Shown: in pieces, positions 8,188-16,518 of the stretch
How positions within the stretch are numbered: position 1 is the stretch's first letter
Layout of the letters: the number at the start of each line of letters is the position of its first letter
Source of the DNA: Cupriavidus lacunae
GTDB lineage: Bacteria; Pseudomonadota; Gammaproteobacteria; Burkholderiales; Burkholderiaceae
Direction of reading: 5' to 3'
Assembly: GCF_003353055.1 (NCBI RefSeq)
Contig: NZ_QKWJ01000063.1
Coordinates: 1 to 41,420, forward strand
Length of the DNA stretch: 41,420 nt
Notes under the pieces: model-generated
Databases searched by the model: none
Seen by the model: only the letters and a program-made list of their open reading frames with translations
Told to the model about the DNA's origin: nothing
Program-made: the position numbers and the translations under genes

Positions 8188-9174
8188 TCACTGCGCCGAA
8201 GCGGTTGAACTTCCCGGCGTGGTCTGGAGTACCCGATTGCGCAACACACCCAGCCCTTGTACCTCCAGCTCGACGACATCGCCGTTTTCCAGAAACCGGC
8301 CGATTTCCAGTCCACAACCATTCCCTACAGTGCCGCTGCCCAAGAATTCGCCGACATGCAGCGTCTCAGAGGCCGAGACGTGCTCGATCATTGCGTCGAA
8401 CCGGTGCTGCATAGCGCTGGAGTGGCCGCGGCCACGCTCCTCGCCATTGACACGCACCACCATCTCCAGCGCGTAAGGATCAGGCAATTCATCGGGTGTG
8501 ACGATCCATGGTCCAATTGCGTTGCCCTTGTCGAAGTCCTTCCCTTTGGCAGGTCCAAGCAGGCCGGGCATCTCCCGGAGCTGAGCGTCGCGTGCACTGA
8601 AATCGTTATAAATGCTATAGCCGAAAATGTGCCGTGAAGCCCGACTGCGAGGGATGTCGCGACCGGAGACGCCGATGAACACCCCAAATTCGAGCTCATA
8701 GTCCATCAGGTTCGAATAAGCGGGCCACTGAACATCGGTGTCAGTCCCGATCACCGAGAACCGATTGCCCTTGTAGTACAGTGGCTGCTCGTACCACACT
8801 TGGGGCAACGGACCTGCGTTTGGGCCGCCTGAATTGCCGGTCATATTAAGACGTGATACCGTTTCTCCGCATTGCAGCAGATGCTTTTCAAAAACCGAGA
8901 AGTCTCGCAATTGCGTTGGCACTGGCACCGGAGCTTGCAGGCGAACCGAGGACACGGGATACATGGCTTCGGCAACCTGGTGCTCGAGAACTTTGCGCGC
9001 CATGTCTAGGCCCCGTTCGCCCGCGCGCATCAGAGCCAGCATGTCAAAAAAGCCTGTATATGGGGCGCCATACATGTGACCAAATGCTTTGGCGAGATCA
9101 ATGACCTGTTTGGTATCCGGGCTCAATACGCCAATTCGGCTACCATCCGCGCCTTCAAATGTAACCAGCTTCAT
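8188..9174 (-). CDS. Fumarylacetoacetate hydrolase-family protein (ring-fission product hydrolase/isomerase)
   Basis: A 328-residue member of the FAH superfamily, likely acting on the ring-opened product in the module. Metal ligands are in place: E160 and E162 (MDYELEFGVFIG) and D191 (IYNDFSARDAQ). GKDFDKGNAIGPWIV and EFLGSGTVGNGCGLEIG form the substrate and C-terminal motifs. The family includes C-C hydrolases, decarboxylases, hydratases and isomerases, so the chemistry is not fixed by sequence. The chosen ATG at 9174 has GGAGAG upstream, and its first bases overlap the TGA of the aldolase gene (ATGA), implying coupled translation. It is the last gene of the six-gene minus-strand operon. The C-terminus after residue 315 is a short low-complexity tail. 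Confidence 0.85.
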   Translation of the reverse strand: MKLVTFEGADGSRIGVLSPDTKQVIDLAKAFGHMYGAPYTGFFDMLALMRAGERGLDMARKVLEHQVAEAMYPVSSVRLQAPVPVPTQLRDFSVFEKHLLQCGETVSRLNMTGNSGGPNAGPLPQVWYEQPLYYKGNRFSVIGTDTDVQWPAYSNLMDYELEFGVFIGVSGRDIPRSRASRHIFGYSIYNDFSARDAQLREMPGLLGPAKGKDFDKGNAIGPWIVTPDELPDPYALEMVVRVNGEERGRGHSSAMQHRFDAMIEHVSASETLHVGEFLGSGTVGNGCGLEIGRFLENGDVVELEVQGLGVLRNRVLQTTPGSSTASAQ

Positions 9175-9944
9175 GCAGTCTCTCCGCCTTTGAGTTGCTG
9201 GCCAACAGCGCATGCGGCCTTGCCAAACATCATGGCGTCATTGCTGACCATGACGAATTTGAAGCCGCGTTCGGCAGCCTTCAGCGCCGCTGCGGCATCC
9301 TGGGCCGCGGCACCGCACGGCAAGCTTCGCCTGGCACATCCCGCAAGCAAACGGTCGACTAGAGACTGCAACTCCGGATGGCTGGCCGGCAGACCACTGG
9401 TCAACTGAAGGTCGCCCATGCCGAGGAAGGCGGCGTTCAGGCCAGGCACGTCAAGCACCCCCTCGACATCCTCGAGCACCTGGCGGTCTTCGAGTTGCAC
9501 GCAGCGCAGAACCTCCTCACTGCCCGTGCGCAAATAGTCGCTCAAAGGCATCATCCCCCAGCGACCTGCTCGCGAAGTGATGCCCAGGCCTCGTTGTCCC
9601 ACCGGGCTGAATACCATTCGACCGATCGCGCGCTCGGCTTCGGCGCGATTGCGCACACGCGGCACCATCAAGCCGTCCGCGCCGCTGTCGAGCAGCCTCT
9701 GGTAGTCGTTGGTGTCCTGGTCGGGGATGCGCACCAGGGCCGACATGCCAAGCGCTTGAGAGTGGGCTATCAAGCGGTACACGGACTCAAGGCTCAGAGG
9801 CGCGTGCTCGGTATCGATGGCGACGAAGTCAAAGCCGGCACGCGCCAGCAGTTCCAAGGTCTCCAGCGTCGGCAACTTGACCCACGTACCGAACAAGCAG
9901 CGCTCGGCATTCTTCAGACGCTGAACAAAACTCTCGTGAATCAT
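9171..9944 (-). CDS. HpcH/HpaI-family class II aldolase
   Basis: A 257-residue TIM-barrel aldolase that retro-aldol cleaves 4-hydroxy-2-oxo acids to pyruvate (or a similar keto acid) and an aldehyde with a divalent metal. Visible family residues include H47 (AIDTEHAPLS, the catalytic base position), R72 (LVRIPD), PRVRN near 95-99, GQRGLG at 116-121, and metal ligands E152 (QLED) and D178 (FLGMGDLQLTSG). Length matches HpaI (about 260). Both ends overlap neighbours by ATGA: its start with the end of the extradiol dioxygenase and its stop with the start of the FAH gene. Position after ring cleavage and hydrolysis suggests it performs the final C-C cleavage. Substrate chain length is unknown. 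Confidence 0.87.
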   Translation of the reverse strand: MIHESFVQRLKNAERCLFGTWVKLPTLETLELLARAGFDFVAIDTEHAPLSLESVYRLIAHSQALGMSALVRIPDQDTNDYQRLLDSGADGLMVPRVRNRAEAERAIGRMVFSPVGQRGLGITSRAGRWGMMPLSDYLRTGSEEVLRCVQLEDRQVLEDVEGVLDVPGLNAAFLGMGDLQLTSGLPASHPELQSLVDRLLAGCARRSLPCGAAAQDAAAALKAAERGFKFVMVSNDAMMFGKAACAVGQQLKGGETA

Positions 9945-10846
9945 GAGCGATCTTTTGTAAGGATGGGCTTTCGATGCCCCCAGGCCAGACCATCGCGTTT
10001 GAACTTGTCAGCTTCCCAGGTCGATTCGTTGATGAAACGCGTGCCGCAGGCCAATTCGAAGTCGAAACCCTCAGGAGTGAGAACGTAGATCGAAACCACG
10101 CCGTCCAGAGGGTGCGATCCCAGATCCCGGCTGAGTGGGATGCCCGCGTTGAGCAATCGATCGCGCACCACCCCGAGATGGTCCAGACTGGCGATATCTG
10201 CCATCACATGCACTGTTCCAGTTGGGCGTTGCGACATCTGGGCAAAGGCATAACTGTGATGACGCGGATTGCACCTCAAGAAGTAAACGCGTGTGTGACC
10301 CTCCATCCAGGCTGCATCGCTGAGCCTGAAGCCCATGGCATTCAGGTAAAACTTCAGCGTGGCCGATGCATCGGCTACGTTCATCGTCACATGGCCGTTG
10401 CCGTATTGACCCGACTCGAAGGACGTGCCAAGCGGGGAGCGAAAGGGCTTGCGCAGCGCGGAGTTGGGCCCCCAATAGACTTCGATGCATAGGCCATCGG
10501 GACCAAGCACCGCGAACATGTCCTCCACCTTGCGGGCATTCTTCTCATCGCGCGACACCTCTATGAATTGCCCGCCATTCGCATTCAGGCGTTTTCGTAC
10601 TGACTCCATCGCAGAAGCACTTGCGACTTCCCAGCCTACCGTTTGCACGCCAGGCTCGCCCGACGTCACTAACGCGAAGCGGTACTCCCGCTCGGCATCT
10701 GTGCGCAATTGCAACTCGCCCGAGGGTGCATCAGTCACTATGTCGAAACCGACCAGCTCGGCAAAACATTGCCACCACTCACGATCCTTGATGCCGAGCC
10801 GCATGTAGCCAAGCTGGAGAATTTCATTGTCGCGTTGGACCTCCAT
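9941..10846 (-). CDS. Type I extradiol dioxygenase (VOC superfamily)
   Basis: A 301-residue two-domain vicinal-oxygen-chelate protein of BphC type. It should open a catechol-like ring next to two hydroxyls using Fe(II) and O2. The C-terminal domain has the iron triad H152 (GHVTMNV), H213 (VHVMADI) and E264 (FDFELACG), close to BphC numbering (146, 210, 260). Second-sphere residues H197, H245 and Y254 also match. The N-terminal domain (about 1-130) is the non-catalytic repeat, with LGYMRLGIKD at its start. GGGGAA precedes the ATG. It lies after the cupin gene and overlaps the aldolase gene by four bases. With a Rieske oxygenase in the same operon, the likely substrate is a dihydroxylated aromatic acid. 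Confidence 0.87.
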   Translation of the reverse strand: MEVQRDNEILQLGYMRLGIKDREWWQCFAELVGFDIVTDAPSGELQLRTDAEREYRFALVTSGEPGVQTVGWEVASASAMESVRKRLNANGGQFIEVSRDEKNARKVEDMFAVLGPDGLCIEVYWGPNSALRKPFRSPLGTSFESGQYGNGHVTMNVADASATLKFYLNAMGFRLSDAAWMEGHTRVYFLRCNPRHHSYAFAQMSQRPTGTVHVMADIASLDHLGVVRDRLLNAGIPLSRDLGSHPLDGVVSIYVLTPEGFDFELACGTRFINESTWEADKFKRDGLAWGHRKPILTKDRS

Positions 10847-10860
10847 TGCAGTTCCCCAAA

Positions 10861-11709
10861 TCAGGCCGGATAGTCGGCTTCATTGCAGACCCACCCTGGT
10901 TTCTCAACAAAATCGGGGCGCGGCGGCGAAAAAATGTCCACCAGTTGCACCCAGCCTTCGCCGACGTCCTGCGTCGTATGCACCGACTGTGCCGGAATGA
11001 CGATGAGCGATGGACTACTCACCGCGTGGTGCCCATCGACACGCCATTTCGACATGTCAGTGGCCCACGGATAGCGCAGGTGATGGATGAAGTTCCCCTG
11101 CAAAGCGAGGGATGCCTGATCAAAATCATCATGCGCATGTGGAGTCATCTTGCGAGTGTCGCGTCGGAAGTCGCGTGGCACAAAGGCGTTGATGAGCATG
11201 TTCGTCGAGCGAAAAGGACGTGCCGGACTGTCTGGCTTTTTATATTGATCCAGTGCGTAATGCCGCAGCCGGAACCCGCCGGGAGGGGCCGGTGGCGCCT
11301 CGTCAGCCTCATCCGCGGGGTGGTCCGCAGCATTAACCGCCGTTGCCATCAAGTCGACTGCCCGATGGGAGAAGATGCGCGTGACATATCCATTGTTATG
11401 AAAGGTCACGCCACTGGCACCTGGCGGTACTACGGTAAGCGTGTCGCCCTCACCATCAGTCGTCACACTATCGTTACCCGCCTGTATGGTGGCCTGGACC
11501 CCTTTGGGGACTAGCAACATGTATTCGTCCGGGTTGTCGCCGCGGTCGAGGCGACAGTTCGCCACAACGCTCGAGATGGCCACCACGAATGTACGGCCGC
11601 GTGTTAACCACGTCGCGCAGCCATCCGGACTGGTAAGTTGGGCAGGGCTGTCATATGGGGTACAAATGCTGGCGTTTGGGATCTGCATGTTCATGGTGGA
11701 AAATTTCAA
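10861..11709 (-). CDS. Cupin-domain protein of unknown function
   Basis: A protein of about 282 residues with two beta-rich halves. The N-terminal half (residues 30-120) looks like a degenerate cupin (EYMLLVPKGVQATI; TLTVVPPGASGVTF). The C-terminal half has a more typical cupin core: HAHDDFDQASLALQG, where H and D could bind metal, and VIPAQSVHTTQDVGEGWVQLVDIF with a further histidine. It lies between the Bug receptor and the extradiol dioxygenase, so a role in substrate handling, a decarboxylation or an isomerisation is possible, but none can be named. The longest start is TTG at 11709, overlapping the receptor stop as TTGA; ATGs at 11694 and 11688 give proteins five and seven residues shorter. 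No strong ribosome site distinguishes them. Confidence 0.7.
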   Translation of the reverse strand: MKFSTMNMQIPNASICTPYDSPAQLTSPDGCATWLTRGRTFVVAISSVVANCRLDRGDNPDEYMLLVPKGVQATIQAGNDSVTTDGEGDTLTVVPPGASGVTFHNNGYVTRIFSHRAVDLMATAVNAADHPADEADEAPPAPPGGFRLRHYALDQYKKPDSPARPFRSTNMLINAFVPRDFRRDTRKMTPHAHDDFDQASLALQGNFIHHLRYPWATDMSKWRVDGHHAVSSPSLIVIPAQSVHTTQDVGEGWVQLVDIFSPPRPDFVEKPGWVCNEADYPA

Positions 11710-12692
11710 TCAGGTTTGAAGCCGGAAGCCTTGATAATGGGCGCCCACTGCTTCATTTCTGCTTCTAACAGGAGAGCAACATCGGAGGCACTGCGATAGG
11801 TTGGCTGTACGTTGAGGCGTGTCATCATCGCGCGCTGTACATCCGGCATCTCCAACACCTTCTTGACCGCGTTTTGCATGCGTTCGATTTTTGCCCTCGG
11901 TGTCCGGGCCGGAGCCCAAATGCCTTGCCATCCTTCGCTGACCATCAGCTTGTAGCCCTGCTCGTTGATCGTGGGGATGTCCGGGATCAGAGGCGAGCGC
12001 GCGGCACTGAAAATCCCGATCACACGGATGCTGCCCGCCCGGTGAAACTTCAGCATGTCATCCATCAGACCAACCGCTGCCGGCAATTGCCCTCCTACCA
12101 GATCCGTCACCATTGGCGTTGCACCTTTGTATGGCACGGCATTCATAGCAACACCGATGCTCTGTCCCAAAGCCTCGCCAAGGAAATGAGTTTGCCCCCC
12201 GAGTCCAGTGGTTCCGAACGTGGCCTGCGCGGGATGCTCCCTCAGCCATCTTATGAATTCAGGCAAGGTTTTGACACCTAACGAACTCGGCACAGCCAGT
12301 CCCAGCGGATAAGAGGAGATTCCCACCACCGGGGCAAAGTCGTGCTTATAGTTCCACCTGATCTGCTTGCCAAACACAAGAGTCTGGAAGGTAAGAACCG
12401 CGTTGTTTGCCACCATGAACGTATCGCCGTCCGGAGTTGCCGAGACCAGGGCATCGGCAGCAATTCGTCCGCCTGCGCCAGCCCTGTTCTCCACAATCAC
12501 GGTCTGGCCTAGCACGTCACGCAGTTTTTCGGCGATTAGCCGCGCCACCATATCGGTGCCACCACCTGCTGAAAACCCGACAAGAAAGCGGATAGCGTTC
12601 TTGTCCGCCGCCGCCGGCTGCGCGTGTGCCAATTGCGCCATCGCGAGGGCTATTCCCGATAGCAGAATATGGCGGCGCGTTATGATTTTCAT
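11706..12692 (-). CDS. Bug/TctC-family periplasmic solute-binding receptor
   Basis: A 328-residue extracytoplasmic receptor of the tripartite tricarboxylate transporter family. The N-terminus MKIITRRHILLSGIALAMAQ ends in a signal-peptidase-like AHA-Q site, and TRRHILL could be read as a Tat-type motif. The mature part has IRFLVGFSAGGGTDMVARL, VIVENRAGAGGRIAADAL and LGGQTHFLGEALG, typical of Bug proteins that bind small carboxylates or aromatic acids. AGGAG lies about 8 bases before the ATG at 12692; a longer frame from 12713 lacks this. No TctA or TctB membrane genes are nearby, as is common for orphan Bug receptors in Burkholderiales. Its place after the Rieske oxygenase suggests it senses or delivers the pathway substrate. 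Confidence 0.9.
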   Translation of the reverse strand: MKIITRRHILLSGIALAMAQLAHAQPAAADKNAIRFLVGFSAGGGTDMVARLIAEKLRDVLGQTVIVENRAGAGGRIAADALVSATPDGDTFMVANNAVLTFQTLVFGKQIRWNYKHDFAPVVGISSYPLGLAVPSSLGVKTLPEFIRWLREHPAQATFGTTGLGGQTHFLGEALGQSIGVAMNAVPYKGATPMVTDLVGGQLPAAVGLMDDMLKFHRAGSIRVIGIFSAARSPLIPDIPTINEQGYKLMVSEGWQGIWAPARTPRAKIERMQNAVKKVLEMPDVQRAMMTRLNVQPTYRSASDVALLLEAEMKQWAPIIKASGFKPD

Positions 12693-12719
12693 TGATTGTC
12701 TCCTCAGACTCATGTGTGG

Positions 12720-13985
12720 TCAGCTTTGACTTGCCAGGATACCTAGAAGGCTGCGGTCATCCAGCAAGGACTGCCAGTTCTTATCCTGCGGGAACACGCC
12801 ACCGAACGAGACGATATTCTTGTATTGAAGGTCCGGATTCCGCGCCAGGCGGGGCTCTTTGCCGGCCATGAACTCCTTGACTGACTTGAGAATTTGCTGA
12901 CGTACACGTACGACGGCCATGTCGGACGAACACAGGTTTTCCTTGGTGCGATCCAGCCGTGGGCCCTGGCTCAGGAAAATCGCGAAGTCCTCCGTGGCAA
13001 AATGCTGGGGGAAGCCTGAGAAATAGCCGCGCTTCATCACGCTGCGGTTTTGCCCCCAGTTATTGTTTTCGTCACCGGGCGGCAGCGGGGGAAAGTTCAT
13101 GACGTCCGGAGAAATCGTAAATTGCGTAATCCCCAGTGGGGCGTGCAGGTTGAAATGCACAAACCAGGCGCGGTGAGTGTTGTCGTCCACCGGAACTGAC
13201 AAAAACACGGTGGACGGTCCGTATTGCTCCGGTGCGGTGATGATCCCGTACCAGGGCATCACGAAATTATTGACACGAGCATACTGGTTGCCGTCAGGCA
13301 GGGTTCGCACTGCGGCATAGCGAAAGCCGTAGGGACTGTCCTCGAACTCGAACTTCGGCTTGGAACTCTTGCTGAGGTTGGCGCGTTCGTTGTTGCCGCT
13401 GACCAGTGCCACGAAACTCTGATGCAGCGCGCCTGCATGGGTGGTATCCATCGTGGCCTCCACGCCTTGCACCCAGTTGGAGGGCACCAGAACCGACGTC
13501 ACAAAGCGATGAGACTCAGGCAGGTAGGTGAACGGGAAATCCGGGAACACCGGTGCCTCGCCCTGCCCAAACCAACCCCAAACCATACCGCCTGCTTCAC
13601 GCGCTTGATAGCGCGGTGATTTGATTGATTTACAAAACTCCTTTTCATCACCACCGTGGTTAGGAGCTTCGACCAGTCTGTTACCATCGACGCTGAACTT
13701 CCAGCCATGAAAGATGCAACGCAACCCGTCGTGTTCATTCATTGCCAGAGCCATGGACGCCCCACGATGCGGACACATCTCATCCACGATGCCGACCGTC
13801 CCATTGCCTGCGCGATAGGTCACATACTGGATCCCCATCAGTTTGGTCCGAAGCGGTGCGCCGCCGGCTTCCAGCGCAGCCGAGGGAACAACAGGAATCC
13901 AGTAATGCTGCCGCAGCATCTCCCCGAGCGGAGCGCCGTTATCGGTGCAAGTCAGAAGGTCGTTGTCTTCCTTGGAAATCGCCAT
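12720..13985 (-). CDS. Rieske non-heme iron oxygenase, phthalate dioxygenase-like alpha subunit
   Basis: A 421-residue oxygenase component that hydroxylates or O-demethylates an aromatic acid with electrons from a separate reductase. The Rieske 2Fe-2S site is C71-P-H73 and C90-I-F-H93. The mononuclear iron site is D180-T-T-H183-A-G-A-L-H188. Text such as NGAPLGEMLRQHYWIPVVPS and FPPLPPGDENNNWGQNRSVMKRGY resembles the phthalate 4,5-dioxygenase group. It is clearly paralogous to the oxygenase at 31844-33082, with identical ligand numbering. No reductase lies in this operon, so the VanB-like reductase at 35484 or one outside the window may serve it. The ATG at 13985 follows a purine-rich GAGAGAACAGAG. 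It is the first gene of the six-gene operon. Confidence 0.9.
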   Translation of the reverse strand: MAISKEDNDLLTCTDNGAPLGEMLRQHYWIPVVPSAALEAGGAPLRTKLMGIQYVTYRAGNGTVGIVDEMCPHRGASMALAMNEHDGLRCIFHGWKFSVDGNRLVEAPNHGGDEKEFCKSIKSPRYQAREAGGMVWGWFGQGEAPVFPDFPFTYLPESHRFVTSVLVPSNWVQGVEATMDTTHAGALHQSFVALVSGNNERANLSKSSKPKFEFEDSPYGFRYAAVRTLPDGNQYARVNNFVMPWYGIITAPEQYGPSTVFLSVPVDDNTHRAWFVHFNLHAPLGITQFTISPDVMNFPPLPPGDENNNWGQNRSVMKRGYFSGFPQHFATEDFAIFLSQGPRLDRTKENLCSSDMAVVRVRQQILKSVKEFMAGKEPRLARNPDLQYKNIVSFGGVFPQDKNWQSLLDDRSLLGILASQS

Positions 13986-14061
13986 CTCTGTTCTCTCTGT
14001 TTCAGCGGTTAAGGCAATGATTCGGCAAATGCTGTAGTACTTCAATCGGCGTAGACCTTCT

Positions 14062-14076
14062 TTCCGCGTGCCGGAA
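14062..14076. promoter_or_regulatory. Putative IclR operator, dyad 1
   Basis: TTCCG-CGTGC-CGGAA has perfect five-base arms around a five-base spacer. It lies in the 200-bp divergent region between the Rieske oxygenase and the CMD-like gene. A second copy starts 34 bp further on, and both are followed by the sequence ATTT. The IclR-family gene at 14713-15504 is the candidate binder. Confidence 0.6.
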
Positions 14077-14094
14077 TTTGGGCTCCGCGATGGG

Positions 14095-14111
14095 ATTCCG
14101 CTGCGCGGAAT
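14095..14111. promoter_or_regulatory. Putative IclR operator, dyad 2
   Basis: ATTCCG-CTGCG-CGGAAT has perfect six-base arms around five bases. Its core has the same TTCCG-N5-CGGAA layout as the dyad at 14062-14076, with centres 34 bp apart, about three helical turns. Paired sites of this kind suit the dimer-of-dimers binding common in IclR regulators. Confidence 0.6.
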
Positions 14112-14185
14112 TTTGACGCGAACTGCTGGTCAAGGACCCGCAGGCGCACTCACACTATCAACCGTTCAGTCTCGGGAGACCCCCA

Positions 14186-14737
14186 ATGTCCTTAAGAATC
14201 GGTGAGACCGCTGGCCGTCCGTACCGGATCGCCGAAACCGACATGACGCCGGCTCAAGCCGACCTGGTGAACCGCATCCGAACGGGCCCCCGCAAGGACT
14301 TGCCTGTAAACATGGAAATCTGGCTGCATAGCCCTGAGTTTGCCGAGGTCGCCAACCGCTTTGCCGAATATGTAGGTCATTTGGCGCCGATGACACGACG
14401 TGTCAAGGAAATCACCATCCTGGTCGTTGCGGCCTATTGGAACTCCGCTTTCGAATGGTTTTGGCATGAAAGGCTGGGAAGTGAATTGGGGCTTACGTCC
14501 GAGCAATTGGCCACGCTGAAGACGCGGCAATTTACGCGCTTCGATAATGAGATCGAGCAAGCTGCGTATGATCTGGCGGTTGGACTGATGGAGAAACGAA
14601 ACGTCGATGACGAGTTACATCGACGTGCCGTACGGGTGTTGGGCCACCAGGGTGTTTCCGATCTTGTCGGCCTTATCGGGCTTTACACGATGGTCGCGTT
14701 CTCGCTCGATTTTTACCGTGTACCGGTGCCGGACTGA
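14186..14737 (+). CDS. Carboxymuconolactone decarboxylase-like protein
   Basis: A 183-residue alpha-helical protein of the CMD/AhpD superfamily. The core at about residues 70-115 reads MTRRVKEITILVVAAYWNSAFEWFWHERLG followed by LGLTSEQLATLK, matching the CMD helix pair, with histidine at the usual position. It contains no cysteine at all, so it cannot act as an AhpD-type peroxidase. A decarboxylase, lactonase-like or isomerase role in aromatic breakdown is more plausible. GGGAGAC lies 5 to 10 bases before the ATG. It is divergent from the Rieske operon across the twin dyads and probably shares that control. Its last 25 bp overlap the end of the convergent IclR gene. Confidence 0.8.
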   Translation: MSLRIGETAGRPYRIAETDMTPAQADLVNRIRTGPRKDLPVNMEIWLHSPEFAEVANRFAEYVGHLAPMTRRVKEITILVVAAYWNSAFEWFWHERLGSELGLTSEQLATLKTRQFTRFDNEIEQAAYDLAVGLMEKRNVDDELHRRAVRVLGHQGVSDLVGLIGLYTMVAFSLDFYRVPVPD

Positions 14738-15504
14738 AATTCTCCGAAATCCCGGCTGCTGTAGTTCGCCGAGATTTCGTTTGCCGTCTCACGCAGAACA
14801 GGAAGGAACTGTTCTATGGTAGGCGTGGTCATGAGGCGACCGAAGGTGGTCATGCCTAAAGCGGCGATCGCCACGCCGCTCAGGCAGATTGGTACTGCCA
14901 GTGTTGCCGAATCGCTAGCCTCGTTGGCTTGGCGCACGGCATGTCCCTGGGCCGCCACTTCGGCAATTTTTGACTCGAGCAATGCTTGCGCGGTGCCACC
15001 GTCGGTGGGGGTCATGGTCTGCAACAGATCCAGCACAATGCTCCTTTCCTGCTTGCTGCAATGGGCAAGGTACGCTAGCCCCATTGCCGAACTTTCCAGT
15101 CGCAAACTATGCCCGATGGTCGTAGCACGCACGGCGACCGGACTGTAGGGCATGGTACTGAATCCAATGACCAGCATATTGCGATCCCTGACACCAATCG
15201 CGAGCGGCCATTTGATTTCCCTGGTCACCCTGATGGCTATGGATGCTCCGGCAGAGACAATCTCGGCCTGCTCGGTGTAACCGCCACCCAGTTCTCGCAC
15301 GTTCCTGGTCAGCGCGTAATATCCCCTGGCAATATCGGCTTGAACATATCCCTCGGACTGGAGAGTCGACAGGATTCGGAACAATGTGGTTTTCGGGAGC
15401 GCCAGCCTTTGGTGCAATTCATGCAGCGTCCAACGTTGCGCGGTGTTCATCAATCGAAGCACAGACAAGGCGCGCGCGACAGCGCGAATCTGGTTTTCTT
15501 CCAT
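14713..15504 (-). CDS. IclR-family transcriptional regulator
   Basis: A 263-residue regulator. The N-terminal winged helix (about residues 5-65) reads AVARALSVLRLMNTAQRWTLHELHQRLALPKTTLFRILSTLQSEGYV. The remainder is the IclR effector-binding domain, including LAIGVRDRNMLVIGFSTMPYSP, GHSLRLESSAMGLAYLA and AVPICLSGVAIAALGM. IclR proteins commonly control aromatic catabolic operons with pathway intermediates as ligands. The gene is encoded at the edge of the lower-GC module, next to the CMD-like gene. It is the natural candidate to bind the twin TTCCG-N5-CGGAA dyads at 14062-14111. No clear Shine-Dalgarno precedes the ATG at 15504. Activator or repressor mode cannot be told from sequence. Confidence 0.9.
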   Translation of the reverse strand: MEENQIRAVARALSVLRLMNTAQRWTLHELHQRLALPKTTLFRILSTLQSEGYVQADIARGYYALTRNVRELGGGYTEQAEIVSAGASIAIRVTREIKWPLAIGVRDRNMLVIGFSTMPYSPVAVRATTIGHSLRLESSAMGLAYLAHCSKQERSIVLDLLQTMTPTDGGTAQALLESKIAEVAAQGHAVRQANEASDSATLAVPICLSGVAIAALGMTTFGRLMTTPTIEQFLPVLRETANEISANYSSRDFGEFQSGTGTR

Positions 15505-15620
15505 AATGAAGCATGTGTGATGCGTCTATTTTTCTCGCCTGTTTCCCTGTTGAACTGAAGCGCCGCAGAGCGTATCTCACTGAAGTGCGCGTGGCTCGAA
15601 TACGGTCGCCCAGTTGATGC

Positions 15621-16478
15621 TCATCCCGCGACTTCACTGCGCACAGGGTTTCGCAACACCCCGAGCTTGCTGACCTCCACCTCCACCATGTCGCCATCCT
15701 TCATGAAGACCGGCGGCTCCCGGCGCGCCCCGACGCCGCCTGGCGTGCCCGTTACGATCACGTCACCGGCTTCAAGTTCGACGAAGGTCGAGCAATAGGC
15801 GACCAGCGTGGGAATCGAGAAGATCAGCATGTCGGTCGTCGCATGCTGCATGAGCTGGCCGTTAAGGCGCGTTTCCAGCGTCAGGATCTCGTCCTCGCCG
15901 ATCTCGTCGGCCGTCACCAGTGCGGGGCCGAATCCGCCGGTGCACTGGAAATTCTTGCCCGGTCCCCATTGCGAGGTGTGGGCCTGCCAGTCGCGGATGC
16001 TGCCGTCGTTGTAGCAGGCGAAGCCGGCGATGTGCGAGAACGCCTTCTCCTCCGGAATGCGGCGGCCGGACTTGCCGATCACGACGGCGATCTCGCCCTC
16101 ATAGTCGAGCCGCGTGGATTCTGGCGGCAGCAGGATCGGCTGCCCGTGGGCGACCTGCGAGGCGGCGACGCGAAAAAAGATGGTCGGCCGCACAGTCACC
16201 TCCCTGCGCGTTTCGCGGACGTGCCCGGCGTAGTTCAGGCCGGCGCAGAGGATCTTGCGCGGATCGGCCACCACCGGGCGGTAGGCGTCGAGTGCGTCGG
16301 CTTCAGGCAGATCGGCCGTGTGGCGGGCGGCCATGTCCATCAGCACCTCCACGGGCTGCCTGCGCAGCGCCGCACCGATGTCGGCAATGCGCAGGCGCGC
16401 GCCGAGGTCGATCACTCCGCCGGCCGTCGTGGCGCCAAAGCTCTGCCGTCCCTGATGGACGAAGCTGACCAGTTTCAT
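15621..16478 (-). CDS. FAH-family hydrolase/isomerase, last gene of the large CoA-aromatic operon
   Basis: A 285-residue FAH-superfamily enzyme of the common single-core form. It has KILCAGLNYAGHVRET (H86), the metal acids E127 and E129 in DYEGEIAVVIG, D158 in CYNDGSIRDWQ, and WGPGKNFQCTGGFGPALVT. The C-terminus has DVIVTGTPGGVGARREPPVFMKDGD. Such proteins act as hydrolases of acylpyruvates, oxaloacetate decarboxylases or isomerases of ring-opened keto acids. It lies 40 bp downstream of the thioesterase gene at the far end of the minus-strand run. It is only distantly related to the FAH protein at 8188-9174, lacking that protein's longer insertions. Exact reaction unknown; oxaloacetate or oxalomesaconate-type intermediates would fit the neighbours. 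Confidence 0.86.
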   Translation of the reverse strand: MKLVSFVHQGRQSFGATTAGGVIDLGARLRIADIGAALRRQPVEVLMDMAARHTADLPEADALDAYRPVVADPRKILCAGLNYAGHVRETRREVTVRPTIFFRVAASQVAHGQPILLPPESTRLDYEGEIAVVIGKSGRRIPEEKAFSHIAGFACYNDGSIRDWQAHTSQWGPGKNFQCTGGFGPALVTADEIGEDEILTLETRLNGQLMQHATTDMLIFSIPTLVAYCSTFVELEAGDVIVTGTPGGVGARREPPVFMKDGDMVEVEVSKLGVLRNPVRSEVAG

Positions 16479-16518
16479 GGGTATTCCTGGCTAATTGTTC
16501 GGGTTGGGAAATTGGCGC

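Noticed and set aside
14128..14138. GGTC-AAG-GACC mini-palindrome upstream of the CMD-like gene
   Set aside because: The four-base arms are too short to support a site by themselves, and the twin dyads nearby explain regulation better.
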